From Chloroflexota bacterium (GTDB lineage Bacteria; Chloroflexota; Anaerolineae; Aggregatilineales; Phototrophicaceae), in the NCBI GenBank assembly GCA_026707225.1, contig JAPOXG010000058.1:1-64000 (forward strand): DNA of 64,000 nucleotides, in the 5' to 3' direction. Every line of letters starts with the position of its first letter. Position 1 is the first letter of the stretch. The notes under the pieces were generated by a model. That model saw nothing but the letters and a program-made list of their open reading frames with translations. It had not been told where the DNA came from and did no database searches. Shown here in pieces: positions 17,323-25,834 of this stretch. A program made the translations under genes and the position numbers.

Positions 17323-18426
17323 TCAAATGATGATGCGGCGCCGCCGAACGATCACACTCTCGACGAGGCCAATGCCCACCATGGTAAATAGCAGAGACGT
17401 GCCGCCGGAGCTCACGAAGGGCAGGGTCAAACCGGTGACGGGCATCAGATTGAGATTCATGCCGATAGAGACAGTCGTCTGAAAGAATATCATGGCGGCC
17501 ACGCCATAACAGATCATACTGCCGAGGGGATCGCTGGCTTCGCGCGCGCCCTTCAGAATGCGCGACAACACCAGCGCGAACATCCCCAGGACGGCGATTC
17601 CACCGACCATGCCAAATTCGTGAGCGATGACACTGAAGATGAAGTCGGTATGGCGCACGCGCAGGAAGCGACCCGTATTCTGGGGACCGACCGCATAGCC
17701 TTTGCCCAGGATGCCACCCGAGCCGATGCTGATGCGCGCCTGATTGATATTGTAGGCGCCGTCAGGATCCAACTGCGGATTGATGAAGGTCTGCACCCGC
17801 AGTTGCTGGTATCCCGGCAGCAGCGGGAATATGATGGGCAGAGCAACTATCAGCGTGAAGAGGAAAAGGGCAATATGCCGCAGCCTCAAGCCAGCTGACC
17901 AGACGATCACTGCCCAGATAAAGAGAAATACGATGGTGGTGCCCAAGTCCGGCTGGATGAATATCAGCGCGGCCGGTATCGCCACATGAACCAAGGTCCT
18001 AAAAACGATGGAGAGCTTGCCGAGGTCGAGATAGCGCTCGGCGATGTACTGAGACAGCGTGATAATCAGGATGATCTTGCCAATTTCGGAAGGCTGGATG
18101 CGGATGCCGATATTCAGCCAGCGCCGGGCGCCGCCCGCGCCTTCGACGCCAAAGGCCACCACAATAGCCAGGATCGCCACGATGCCGGCATAAAGCCAGG
18201 GGCTCAGGCTGCCCAACAGGCGATAATCAATAGACGCCATGATGATCGCGACGATGATGCCGATGATCGCGAAGCTGATCTGATCGGGGACGCGCCGAAT
18301 GATGTCATCGTCGATGGCGTCCTGCGTCGCGCTAGCGATCATCAAAATGCCGAATACAACCAGTACCAAGGTGGAGGCGAACAAGATATAGTCAAATCGA
18401 CGCCAGACGCTGACGCTCTCAATCAT
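17323..18426 (-). CDS. rodA: Rod-shape SEDS glycosyltransferase RodA
   Basis: 367-residue SEDS-family membrane protein with about 10 helices. RodA polymerises lipid II into glycan strands during side-wall elongation, with PBP2 as its transpeptidase partner. Family marks include GARRWLNIGIRIQPSEIGKI, QPDLGTTIVF and the C-terminal PFVSSGGTSLLF. The N-terminus is short, as in RodA, whereas FtsW usually has a longer tail. It has its own promoter at 18459-18488 although it lies just after minE. It belongs functionally with the mre-PBP2 genes 4-8 kb upstream. Confidence 0.93.
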   Translation of the reverse strand: MIESVSVWRRFDYILFASTLVLVVFGILMIASATQDAIDDDIIRRVPDQISFAIIGIIVAIIMASIDYRLLGSLSPWLYAGIVAILAIVVAFGVEGAGGARRWLNIGIRIQPSEIGKIILIITLSQYIAERYLDLGKLSIVFRTLVHVAIPAALIFIQPDLGTTIVFLFIWAVIVWSAGLRLRHIALFLFTLIVALPIIFPLLPGYQQLRVQTFINPQLDPDGAYNINQARISIGSGGILGKGYAVGPQNTGRFLRVRHTDFIFSVIAHEFGMVGGIAVLGMFALVLSRILKGAREASDPLGSMICYGVAAMIFFQTTVSIGMNLNLMPVTGLTLPFVSSGGTSLLFTMVGIGLVESVIVRRRRIII

Positions 18427-18458
18427 GCGGATTGCTTCTCACATCCGATCACATGCAC

Positions 18459-18488
18459 ATTATATTGACTAGGGAATCGCCAAGACAA
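18459..18488 (-). promoter_or_regulatory. Promoter of rodA
   Basis: TTGTCT (rc of 18483-18488), an 18-base spacer and perfect TATAAT (rc of 18459-18464). The transcript would start near 18452, giving a leader of about 26 bases with GAGAAG before the ATG. Confidence 0.6.
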
Positions 18489-18607
18489 GGTCAGATGTCA
18501 GGCTTGGAGGTCTGCCAATTATCGAGTAAAGGCGCGCCGAGCGGCAGAATGGCCACGGGTGTGTAGGGCAGAGGTCCGGTTGCCGGCCCGCTACAATTAT
18601 AAGTCAG

Positions 18608-19063
18608 TTATGATTTCTGGTCCGCTTCTTCTTGGTCATCGCCGCGCGCGTCCGTTTTTTCGTCTTTGGCTGGTTCCGCCTCGTCCGGTTTTGAGTCCGC
18701 CTCAGCTTCCGCTGAATCGGCATCGGCGCCGTTGTTCGCGCCGTTTGCGCCCGCGCTATCGGCCGCCGCCACCGTATTCTCGACCGCCTTCTTCGCTGCG
18801 GTCGGCGTATGAATGGCAACCGGGATTTCAGCCGTCAACTTGCTATGCGTTCGGTCTCGCTGTTCCAGGTCAATCTCCACCCGGTCTTGGTCGACGACGA
18901 GATACTTGACGATCACGGCCAGGATCTCTCGTTTCATCTCTTCCATGCGTTCGGGCGGCAGATTGATTCGGTCGTGCTGCAGGACGAAGCGCAGCCTGTC
19001 CTTCGCGGTGGCGCCACTGCCTTTTCTCGTTCGCCCAAGCAGACGGCTCAGTAGGTTGCTCAT
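18608..19063 (-). CDS. minE: Cell division topological specificity factor MinE, with long acidic tail
   Basis: 151 residues; normal MinE is about 85-95. The N-terminal 85 residues hold the membrane-targeting and anti-MinCD region (RLRFVLQHDRINLPPERMEEM) and the dimerisation domain ending in VDQDRVEIDLEQRD. Residues from about 88 to 151 form a low-complexity tail rich in Ala, Asp and Glu, not part of the usual fold. MinE displaces MinD from the membrane and drives or positions the Min gradient. AAGGA lies 7 bases before the ATG. Third gene of minC-minD-minE. Confidence 0.88.
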   Translation of the reverse strand: MSNLLSRLLGRTRKGSGATAKDRLRFVLQHDRINLPPERMEEMKREILAVIVKYLVVDQDRVEIDLEQRDRTHSKLTAEIPVAIHTPTAAKKAVENTVAAADSAGANGANNGADADSAEAEADSKPDEAEPAKDEKTDARGDDQEEADQKS

Positions 19064-19116
19064 GAGAGATTCCTTTGCTGGTACACGATGGTCTTGATGC
19101 CTTCAGGCTGCAGCGC

Positions 19117-19914
19117 CTACCGACCGTTGAGGAGCCCGACGAGTCTCTGGAAAATGCCGGGGTTTTCATCCAGATTCATAAAGGGCACGTCTTCACCGAT
19201 GACGCGCCTGGCGACATTGTTGAAAGCCATGCCGGCTTTGGATTGCATGTTGAGCGTGACCGGGACCCCGCTGTTGGATGCCGATAAGACCAGTTCGTCT
19301 TCGGGGATGATGCCAATAATCGCCAAGCCGAGGATGTCGAAAACGTCTTCCGAGGAGAGCATTTCGCCCTTCTTGACCATATCGGATTTCAGGCGGTTGA
19401 TGATCAGCTTGCCCGGCCCTTTATCGGCCGCTTCGATCAAGCCGATAATGCGGTCGGCATCGCGCACGGCGGAGACTTCCGGATTGGTCACGATCAGGAC
19501 CTCGTCGGCTGGCTCCAGCGCGTTGCGAAAGCCGCGCTCAATGCCCGCCGGCGAATCAATCAAGACGTAGTCAAAGTCTTCGCGAAGCTCGTCGGTCAGC
19601 TTCACCATATCTTCCGGGCTGACGGCCATCTTGTCACGCGTTTGCGCGGCCGGGATGAGGAAGAGATCATCGAATTTCTTGTGCTTGATCATCGCCTGGC
19701 GCAGTTTGCTCCTACCTTCGACAATATCGACGAGGTCGTAGACGATGCGGTTTTCCAAACCCATGATGACATCGAGATTGCGCAAACCGATATCGGCGTC
19801 GATGACGACAACTTTTTTGCCCAGGCTCGCCAGGGATATCCCAAGGTTGGCGGTGGCGGTCGTCTTGCCCACGCCGCCTTTCCCAGACGATATCGTTACG
19901 ACTTTCCCTCCCAT
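19117..19914 (-). CDS. minD: Septum site-determining ATPase MinD
   Basis: 265-residue ParA/MinD-family ATPase. The deviant Walker A is GKGGVGKTT (residues 11-19), Walker B-like strands are VVVIDADIGLRNLD and YVLIDSPAG, and the C-terminal amphipathic membrane helix is GIFQRLVGLL. MinD binds the membrane in its ATP dimer and recruits MinC, and is released by MinE. AAAGGA lies 8 bases before the ATG. It lies 18 bases after minC and 53 before minE. Confidence 0.97.
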   Translation of the reverse strand: MGGKVVTISSGKGGVGKTTATANLGISLASLGKKVVVIDADIGLRNLDVIMGLENRIVYDLVDIVEGRSKLRQAMIKHKKFDDLFLIPAAQTRDKMAVSPEDMVKLTDELREDFDYVLIDSPAGIERGFRNALEPADEVLIVTNPEVSAVRDADRIIGLIEAADKGPGKLIINRLKSDMVKKGEMLSSEDVFDILGLAIIGIIPEDELVLSASNSGVPVTLNMQSKAGMAFNNVARRVIGEDVPFMNLDENPGIFQRLVGLLNGR

Positions 19915-19932
19915 TTGGCGTCCTTTCTCGGT

Positions 19933-20625
19933 CTACTCTCGAGATTCCACGATGATCTGATTGTCACGAACAAGCGCGACTTCCGGCATGATTTTCTTGC
20001 GCCTGCCGGGTGGAGATCTGAAAACGCACTCCGCAATTCGCAGCTGGCTGGGGCTCATTTCCAAAGCGCAGACGATGGCGGATTCATCGCCGCCCGCGCC
20101 TGCATGAACGTAGCCGCGCAGTTTTCCCCAGACGACGATGTCGCCCGCCGCAATCACTTTCGCGCCTGGATTCACATCGCCGAAAACGATAACGTGTCCC
20201 TCGCTGTGGATCGTGCGGCCGGAGCGCAGGGTGCGGCGGAACAAAACACCTTGCGTCCCGGTCTCTTCAGGATTGACGGTGGCGGTCTCTTGCCGAGCCG
20301 GCTCGGGCGCTATTGGGGCAGCGTGGTGGTTATCTGTCGCCACATCTAGCGAAGCGGCCGAAATCTGCGTTGTGCTGCTCCCGCTGCGCACCAGCGACAA
20401 GGTTAATCCGCGCCGCTCTAACAGCGCCTTCAGGGAACTGAGCTCATACTTGGGCACCGGTCGCTCGCCGAGCTCGACGGTGATGTTGGCGCCGGCATAG
20501 AATTGCGCCTTTTCGTCGATTCGCGCGGCAAGCTGATCGGTTACGGATTGCCAGCTTTCGGTGGCGCTGAGCGATATCAACAAGCCGTCGTTAAGGCCTT
20601 TGATGGCAACGAGTTCTTCTTGCAT
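19933..20625 (-). CDS. minC: Septum site-determining protein MinC
   Basis: 230 residues, normal length. The N-terminal FtsZ-inhibiting domain (about 1-95) is followed by a Thr/Ala/Pro-rich linker and the C-terminal beta-helix domain (about 120-230). The latter carries the repeat RSGRTIHSEGHVIVFGDVNPGAKV and the conserved MinD-binding GKLRGYVHAGAGGDESAIV stretch. MinC inhibits FtsZ ring formation away from midcell. The ribosome-binding site is weak. The 170 bases upstream separate it from the unknown membrane protein gene. Confidence 0.95.
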   Translation of the reverse strand: MQEELVAIKGLNDGLLISLSATESWQSVTDQLAARIDEKAQFYAGANITVELGERPVPKYELSSLKALLERRGLTLSLVRSGSSTTQISAASLDVATDNHHAAPIAPEPARQETATVNPEETGTQGVLFRRTLRSGRTIHSEGHVIVFGDVNPGAKVIAAGDIVVWGKLRGYVHAGAGGDESAIVCALEMSPSQLRIAECVFRSPPGRRKKIMPEVALVRDNQIIVESRE

Positions 20626-20794
20626 GTTGGGTCGTGTCCGCTTGGGCGAATTGCGTCGCTAACTGCGCTAGCTTAAATATACTCGCTTTTTGAATCCGCG
20701 CCCGTGGCTCCAATAAGGAATAACCCACTAAAGTCCTGCGGAATGGGAATTGATCAGCGGGCATGCGGCGCCTGGCCAATTCGCATCAACTGGC

Positions 20795-21892
20795 TCAACT
20801 TCGCAAGATTTCCAGGAATAGATACGCGGGAAGCACAAAGTAGAGCGACGACACGATATGAATCCAGCGGCCCGTTTCGTCCCCGAGCGATTTGTTCACC
20901 CATTGGCCGATTGTGTTGACGGCGTAGGTCATCCACATGACCTGGATGATGAACAGCGGAATGAGCAGAACTTCGCGATGGCCGCCCCGGTAAGTTAAGC
21001 CGAAGCAAATGTAGGCGGCGTACGCGATCATGGTTACGGTGCCAAGCGGCGGATACCAGCGGGACAGGCGCGCCAGACCAATGACGCCCAGCACGATGCC
21101 AAAGATGCTGAACTGTGCGATCACCAACTGTCCCAATTCAATCCAACTCGCCGCTTCCCTCCAGCCCCAAACATCGAGCGGAGTAGGCGATGGCAAGATG
21201 TAGGCGCGAACGAGCAGATAGCTTCCAAAGGCGATAATGGCGAAAATGCCTAGCCAATAATGGGCGGGAAGCCTGGCATACGATAGAAACAGGGCTAGCA
21301 ACAGCGCCGGCGCGAGCAAGGTAACCAGAGGATCATTGATGGCGCCGACGGCGAAGAGAAACAAGAGTCCGGCGGTGTGCCAGGGTTTTGGATTCTGCGC
21401 CGGCTGAATGCCCGGGCGTGGATTGGTCAGCAGAATCATGTCAACCAGCAAGTAGAGCAGCCAGGCAGTTACCAAGCCGGAAAGGCGAAGACTTTGGGCC
21501 GTGCCGATCTGGCTCCAGAATATCAACAGGAAGAGGACGATGCCCGAACCAATCCCCAGGTCGCTGCGTTTGAACAGTCGAGACGCAGCCATCATCGCCA
21601 ATCCGGCGGCGCTGGCGGCGAGGACGATCGTCGACGGCTGCGATTGACCGCCGCCCGTTTGTGACCAAAAGACCGGGCAGAACGCCAGCGTCAAGCCACC
21701 GGCGATGGAGGCGACGAATCCCATCTGGCGCATGCCAGCCGTTACGCCAAAAATAGCCAGAGCCAAGCCGGACGCGCGCGCGATAGGCGTTTCGCCGACG
21801 ATGAGCATAATCAGCCAGGCGGTTGCGGCCGAAAAACCCGCCGGAAACCACTTGCGAAGCAATTGCCGCTGCTCAGTTGAGAGTCGCCCCAC
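20795..21892 (-). CDS. Unknown polytopic membrane protein in the mre-min cluster
   Basis: 365 residues, with about 10 hydrophobic segments and very short loops. I recognise no family; a loose resemblance to GT-C type membrane glycosyltransferases is possible (a single acidic pair, GAINDP, around residue 197) but weak. It starts with GTG one base after the PBP2 stop codon, so it is translationally coupled to PBP2 in the mreCD-PBP2 operon. This placement suggests a role in wall elongation or in supplying wall precursors, but that is inference from position only. Confidence 0.6.
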   Translation of the reverse strand: MGRLSTEQRQLLRKWFPAGFSAATAWLIMLIVGETPIARASGLALAIFGVTAGMRQMGFVASIAGGLTLAFCPVFWSQTGGGQSQPSTIVLAASAAGLAMMAASRLFKRSDLGIGSGIVLFLLIFWSQIGTAQSLRLSGLVTAWLLYLLVDMILLTNPRPGIQPAQNPKPWHTAGLLFLFAVGAINDPLVTLLAPALLLALFLSYARLPAHYWLGIFAIIAFGSYLLVRAYILPSPTPLDVWGWREAASWIELGQLVIAQFSIFGIVLGVIGLARLSRWYPPLGTVTMIAYAAYICFGLTYRGGHREVLLIPLFIIQVMWMTYAVNTIGQWVNKSLGDETGRWIHIVSSLYFVLPAYLFLEILRS

Positions 21893-21893
21893 G

Positions 21894-24200
21894 CTAAGCC
21901 TCGCTCGCCGCAGCTGCTGCGCTCAGTGGCGATCTGTCGCGCTCAACCTTCAATCGGTAGTACTCTTCCATGGTTCGGCGCACAATCGGCAGCGCAACCT
22001 GCGACCCCTCGCCACCGTTGTATACAAAGGCGAGGATGATGACCTCCGGATCATCGTAGGGGGCGTAACCGGTGTACCAGGCGTGCGCGGGCCACTGACC
22101 CGGGACGCAAAGATTGAGCGCCCAGGCATTGTCGTCGCAGTATTCGGCTGTGCCCGTCTTTCCCGCGACCTCAACAAATGGCAGCGCCGCTGGCTGCGCC
22201 GTACCGCCCTCGCCGATAACCGCTTCTCGCATGCCTTCTCGCACTAGATCAAGCGCGCTCGCGGTGACAAAGGGCGGAATGTAGGGCGTGTTGACCGTGC
22301 GAAATCTCACCTGCTGGCAAACAGATCCATTGAAGCTGTAGTTCAGCGGGATGTGAATGCGGTAGGTCTGCAAGTCTTCGATGCCGGGGTCAGGATTCAA
22401 GTCAACCGTATTGCGATAACCCTCCGGATCGCAGCGAAACGGGTCGTACCAGGCTGAATTTGGCTCGCAAACGCAAGCCAGGCTCGATTCGCCCTTCATC
22501 AGCATATCCTCCAGCAGCAGCAAGGTCAGCTCATCGCCGGGCATCATCATTTCGCGATTGATCGTTCGCAATACCTTTGGCTGGAATCCTTCGATAACCT
22601 GGCGTTCTTCATCGAGAAATTCACGGATTATCGTCGGTTGATAGAGCAGGCCTCCGTTGATGGTGGCGGCGACGGACGAAATCAGCTGCAGAGGCGTTAC
22701 GTTGACGTAGCCTTGCCCGAAAGCCGCGTTGTAGGTATCGCCCGTCGACCAGCTCTCGCCCTGATTGCGGCGCTTCCAATCTGGATCTGGCATGCGATTG
22801 GGATTCTCAAACGGGAGTTCAATGCCCAATTCGCTTCCAATGCCGAAGGCGGTGCCATAGCGGAAGAGATCGTCAATGCCCAGACCGCCCGGACGAATGG
22901 TCTGAGAGGAAAGATTGGGATTCCCGCCGCCGATCTGGTAGAAGTAGACATCGCAACTCCAGGAGATGCCGCGGATCATGTCGACGCGCCCGTGTCCACT
23001 GCGAAGCCAGCAAACAAATCGCTGCGCGGCCGCTCGATCCAGCGGGGCGTAACGGTTCTCCACCAAAAGTTGACCCTCGTCCAGCAGCAGCGTATCGGGA
23101 TCAATGACTTTCTCTTCCAAGACTGCGGCCGCGGTGATCACCTTCCAGACCGAGCCCGGCGGATACTGGCCCTTGATCGTCTTGTCCAAGAGCGGAAAGA
23201 GCGGATCGGCGACGATTTCCAAAAAGTACTCGACATCAATCGCGCGGGCGAAGCGGGAATTGTCGTAGCTGGGATAGCTGACCAGCGCCAATACCTCGCC
23301 GGTGCGCGGATCCATAGCGATGACGACGCCCTGCTGAGATACGGAGCGCCCAGCCGTTCTGTTCAGTTCCTCCAACTGATCGATGAGCGCCTGGCGGGCA
23401 AAAGCCTGCAAGTCGGTATCAATCGTCAGCCGGACATTTTGGCCCGGCGCCGGATCGACCTGAGAAACGACCTTGATGACTTCGCCCGCGACATCCACCT
23501 CGCGAAGAATGGAGCCGCGCTGGCCCGCCAAACGCGCTTCCAGATAACGCTCTATGCCTTCGTAGCCGATGCGGTCAAAGGCGGGATTGTAGCCCAGGGC
23601 TTCCAGCGCATCCGCGTCTTCCGCCGGGATCGGACCCATGTAACCGACAATATGCGTGGTTAAGGCGCCGGTTGGGTATTCTCGCACGGCGGCCGGCGCC
23701 ACATCGACGCCCGGCATGTAGATGCGCTCTTCCAGGATTTGCATCGCGGTCAATTGCGGGACGTCGCGAGCGATGATGACCGGTCGGAATGGCTCAATGC
23801 CTTCGACTTCTTCGACCAGGTCTTGAATGCTGCGCAGGAATTGGCCCGATTGTTCGGCGATTTCGCGCGTTGGCGGGACGCCGACCAATGCGGAAAGTCG
23901 ATTGTAGACATCGAGTTCCGCCTCGGTGTCAGCCGGCAATTGCGCTGGAATAATGGTCACATTGTAGGCGGGCACGTTGAAGGCGAGGCGTTGGTCGTTG
24001 CGGTCAAAGATCGCGCCGCGCCGCGCTGCGATGGGCAACTGGCTGAAGCGATTCTCGTCGGCGACAACCTCGAATTCGTCATGTCGTACCACCTGCAGTT
24101 CGTACATGCGGATGCCAAAAATCAGGAATACGGCAAAGACGACTGCTTGAAAGAAGGTCAAGCGCCAAGTTTGAAAAGGAACCAATCGGTTGGATTTCAC
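21894..24200 (-). CDS. mrdA: Penicillin-binding protein 2 (elongation transpeptidase)
   Basis: 768-residue class B PBP, longer than the usual 600-650. A single N-terminal membrane helix lies at about 11-31, then the pedestal domain, then the transpeptidase domain. Its motifs are SVWK (350-353), SCD (415-417, the SxD variant typical of PBP2) and KTG (681-683). It cross-links glycan made by RodA. An insertion of roughly 70-80 residues between SxD and KTG (about 563-642) carries cysteines 576, 578, 590 and 628; C397, C688 and C698 are also outside the membrane. The start overlaps the mreD stop by 4 bases. Confidence 0.93.
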   Translation of the reverse strand: MKSNRLVPFQTWRLTFFQAVVFAVFLIFGIRMYELQVVRHDEFEVVADENRFSQLPIAARRGAIFDRNDQRLAFNVPAYNVTIIPAQLPADTEAELDVYNRLSALVGVPPTREIAEQSGQFLRSIQDLVEEVEGIEPFRPVIIARDVPQLTAMQILEERIYMPGVDVAPAAVREYPTGALTTHIVGYMGPIPAEDADALEALGYNPAFDRIGYEGIERYLEARLAGQRGSILREVDVAGEVIKVVSQVDPAPGQNVRLTIDTDLQAFARQALIDQLEELNRTAGRSVSQQGVVIAMDPRTGEVLALVSYPSYDNSRFARAIDVEYFLEIVADPLFPLLDKTIKGQYPPGSVWKVITAAAVLEEKVIDPDTLLLDEGQLLVENRYAPLDRAAAQRFVCWLRSGHGRVDMIRGISWSCDVYFYQIGGGNPNLSSQTIRPGGLGIDDLFRYGTAFGIGSELGIELPFENPNRMPDPDWKRRNQGESWSTGDTYNAAFGQGYVNVTPLQLISSVAATINGGLLYQPTIIREFLDEERQVIEGFQPKVLRTINREMMMPGDELTLLLLEDMLMKGESSLACVCEPNSAWYDPFRCDPEGYRNTVDLNPDPGIEDLQTYRIHIPLNYSFNGSVCQQVRFRTVNTPYIPPFVTASALDLVREGMREAVIGEGGTAQPAALPFVEVAGKTGTAEYCDDNAWALNLCVPGQWPAHAWYTGYAPYDDPEVIILAFVYNGGEGSQVALPIVRRTMEEYYRLKVERDRSPLSAAAAASEA

Positions 24201-24784
24201 TCGTGATTAACCAATTCCGTGCCAAGCGTCAAGCTGTGAGGCGCAATCTGCAAGCCGCCCTCAAGCCGGCGCTGAGCCCAGCGGACAAAGGCGTACAACG
24301 GTAGTACGGCGATGAGATTGTAAATCAGCGTCGGCAAGAGCATAAAACGGATCAAGGCAGGGACATCGTAGGAATGGCCCAGCAGAAACAATGCGACGAC
24401 AGTGTACGCCGTCATGAATACGGTTGCGATCGCCGTTATCGCCAGCAAAAAGACTACGCGCAGACGCAGCAGCTGCTGGGCAACGCCATTGACGACGAAG
24501 ACGATCAAGACCAGCGCGGCTGACGATGTGCCTATCGGCAAGATCGATAGCAAGTCAAGCAATATGCCGCCGACTAGCGCCCATACGAAGCCGTCCGCCA
24601 GGTTGGAACGCAGCGACCAGCAGATCACCAACAGCATGACCAGGCTCGGATGACCGCGCGAATTGTTCAGAATGGGTGTGAAGTTGCTCAGCAAGGCGAC
24701 GATGAAGGCGATGAACTGGGGGATAAAGCTGGCGGAAAGCGCCGCCGCCAAGCCCAACACGCCAATGGACAAGTATCGGCCCAT
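24197..24784 (-). CDS. mreD: Rod shape-determining protein MreD
   Basis: 195-residue membrane protein with about five or six helices, the normal MreD length. Internal stretches such as SLRSNLADGFVWALVGGILLDLLS match the conserved MreD region (FxxGxxxDLL-type). MreD links MreC, PBP2 and RodA in the elongation complex. The ATG follows the mreC stop by a single base and the end overlaps PBP2 by 4 bases, so the three genes are coupled. Confidence 0.9.
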   Translation of the reverse strand: MGRYLSIGVLGLAAALSASFIPQFIAFIVALLSNFTPILNNSRGHPSLVMLLVICWSLRSNLADGFVWALVGGILLDLLSILPIGTSSAALVLIVFVVNGVAQQLLRLRVVFLLAITAIATVFMTAYTVVALFLLGHSYDVPALIRFMLLPTLIYNLIAVLPLYAFVRWAQRRLEGGLQIAPHSLTLGTELVNHE

Positions 24785-24785
24785 A

Positions 24786-25637
24786 TCAGTTCTCGCCCGC
24801 CTCCTCGAATACCATCAGGTCGATAGGCTCAAAACTGGTGATGACCAGCACCAGTTCCAGCGTGTCAAAGTCAAAGAGGCTGCGAACCTCCGCTTCTTGA
24901 AAGAGTTCAAACTCGAATTGGCGGACGCTCGTCACCTGGCCGACCACGATATCGGGCGGGAAATTGCCCCCCAGCCCCGAGGTGATGACGAGATCGCCTT
25001 GCTCAATCACCTCATCCAGGTCGACCATCGTGAGCCGCAGCACACCTGAGGCTTGTCCAATTATGCTGCCATGCGCGCGGGTCGTCTGCAAGCGGGAGCT
25101 GACGGCGCTGTTTTCGTCATTGATCAGCTGCACCTGCGCCGCATTGGCGCTGACGTCGATGATTCTTCCCGCCAGTCCAAGTTCAGTGGTGACCGGCATG
25201 CCGACAGCGATGCCATCGCGCGTACCACGGTTGATGATAATGCTGCGCGCGATCCCCGTCTGCTCGATAGCGATGACGTCTGCGGGCAGGAATTCCTGAT
25301 CCTCCAATGGCGCGGTGTAAGCGAGCAGATCCCGCAGCCGCACGTAGTCGCTGGCTGCCTCGCGCAATTCGATCAACTCAACCTGGCGGCGGGCGAGTTG
25401 TTCTTCCAGCGCGGCGATCCGCTCCCGCAGCTGTCCCAAGCTGTTCAGTTCCTCAAAGACCGCGTTGATCGAAAGCGAGATGCGATTCAACAAGCCAGAG
25501 AGCCCGTTCAGGGGAGCGGCAACCACTGCTTCGGCCGGCGCCAATACGCCAGCGAGGCTGAGAAAGACCAAGCCACCGCATAGGCTGAGCATCAGTATCA
25601 GCGCCAATATTCGGCTGGGTTGGCGAATAATTCTCAA
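24786..25637 (-). CDS. mreC: Rod shape-determining protein MreC
   Basis: 283 residues: one N-terminal membrane helix (about 10-32), a coiled coil (about 55-100) and a beta-rich domain with the conserved GTRDGIAVGMPVTTELGLAGRI and GLGGNFPPDIVVG stretches. MreC is the extracytoplasmic scaffold that activates PBP2-RodA. The start is TTG at 25637 with GGGAG about 9 bases upstream. It lies 198 bases after mreB, so mreB may be a separate or attenuated unit. Confidence 0.93.
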   Translation of the reverse strand: MRIIRQPSRILALILMLSLCGGLVFLSLAGVLAPAEAVVAAPLNGLSGLLNRISLSINAVFEELNSLGQLRERIAALEEQLARRQVELIELREAASDYVRLRDLLAYTAPLEDQEFLPADVIAIEQTGIARSIIINRGTRDGIAVGMPVTTELGLAGRIIDVSANAAQVQLINDENSAVSSRLQTTRAHGSIIGQASGVLRLTMVDLDEVIEQGDLVITSGLGGNFPPDIVVGQVTSVRQFEFELFQEAEVRSLFDFDTLELVLVITSFEPIDLMVFEEAGEN

Positions 25638-25834
25638 TCTATGGGTCTCCCGCCAGCGCAGTTAACCCTATGTTAGCACAAGCCGTCGCAAGACAGAACT
25701 TAGCTCCCGCAGAATCATGTATCCATCATATTGCGCGGGAATCTTTGACTGGATCGCGCTTGCGAAACGGCTGAACAGCGAAGTGAGACCGGCGGGCGCG
25801 GCTGGCTGTGAACGTCGCATTCGCGCCTTCGACG

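Noticed and set aside
22638..23663. 341-residue open frame on the plus strand
   Set aside because: Antisense to PBP2; no recognisable motif.
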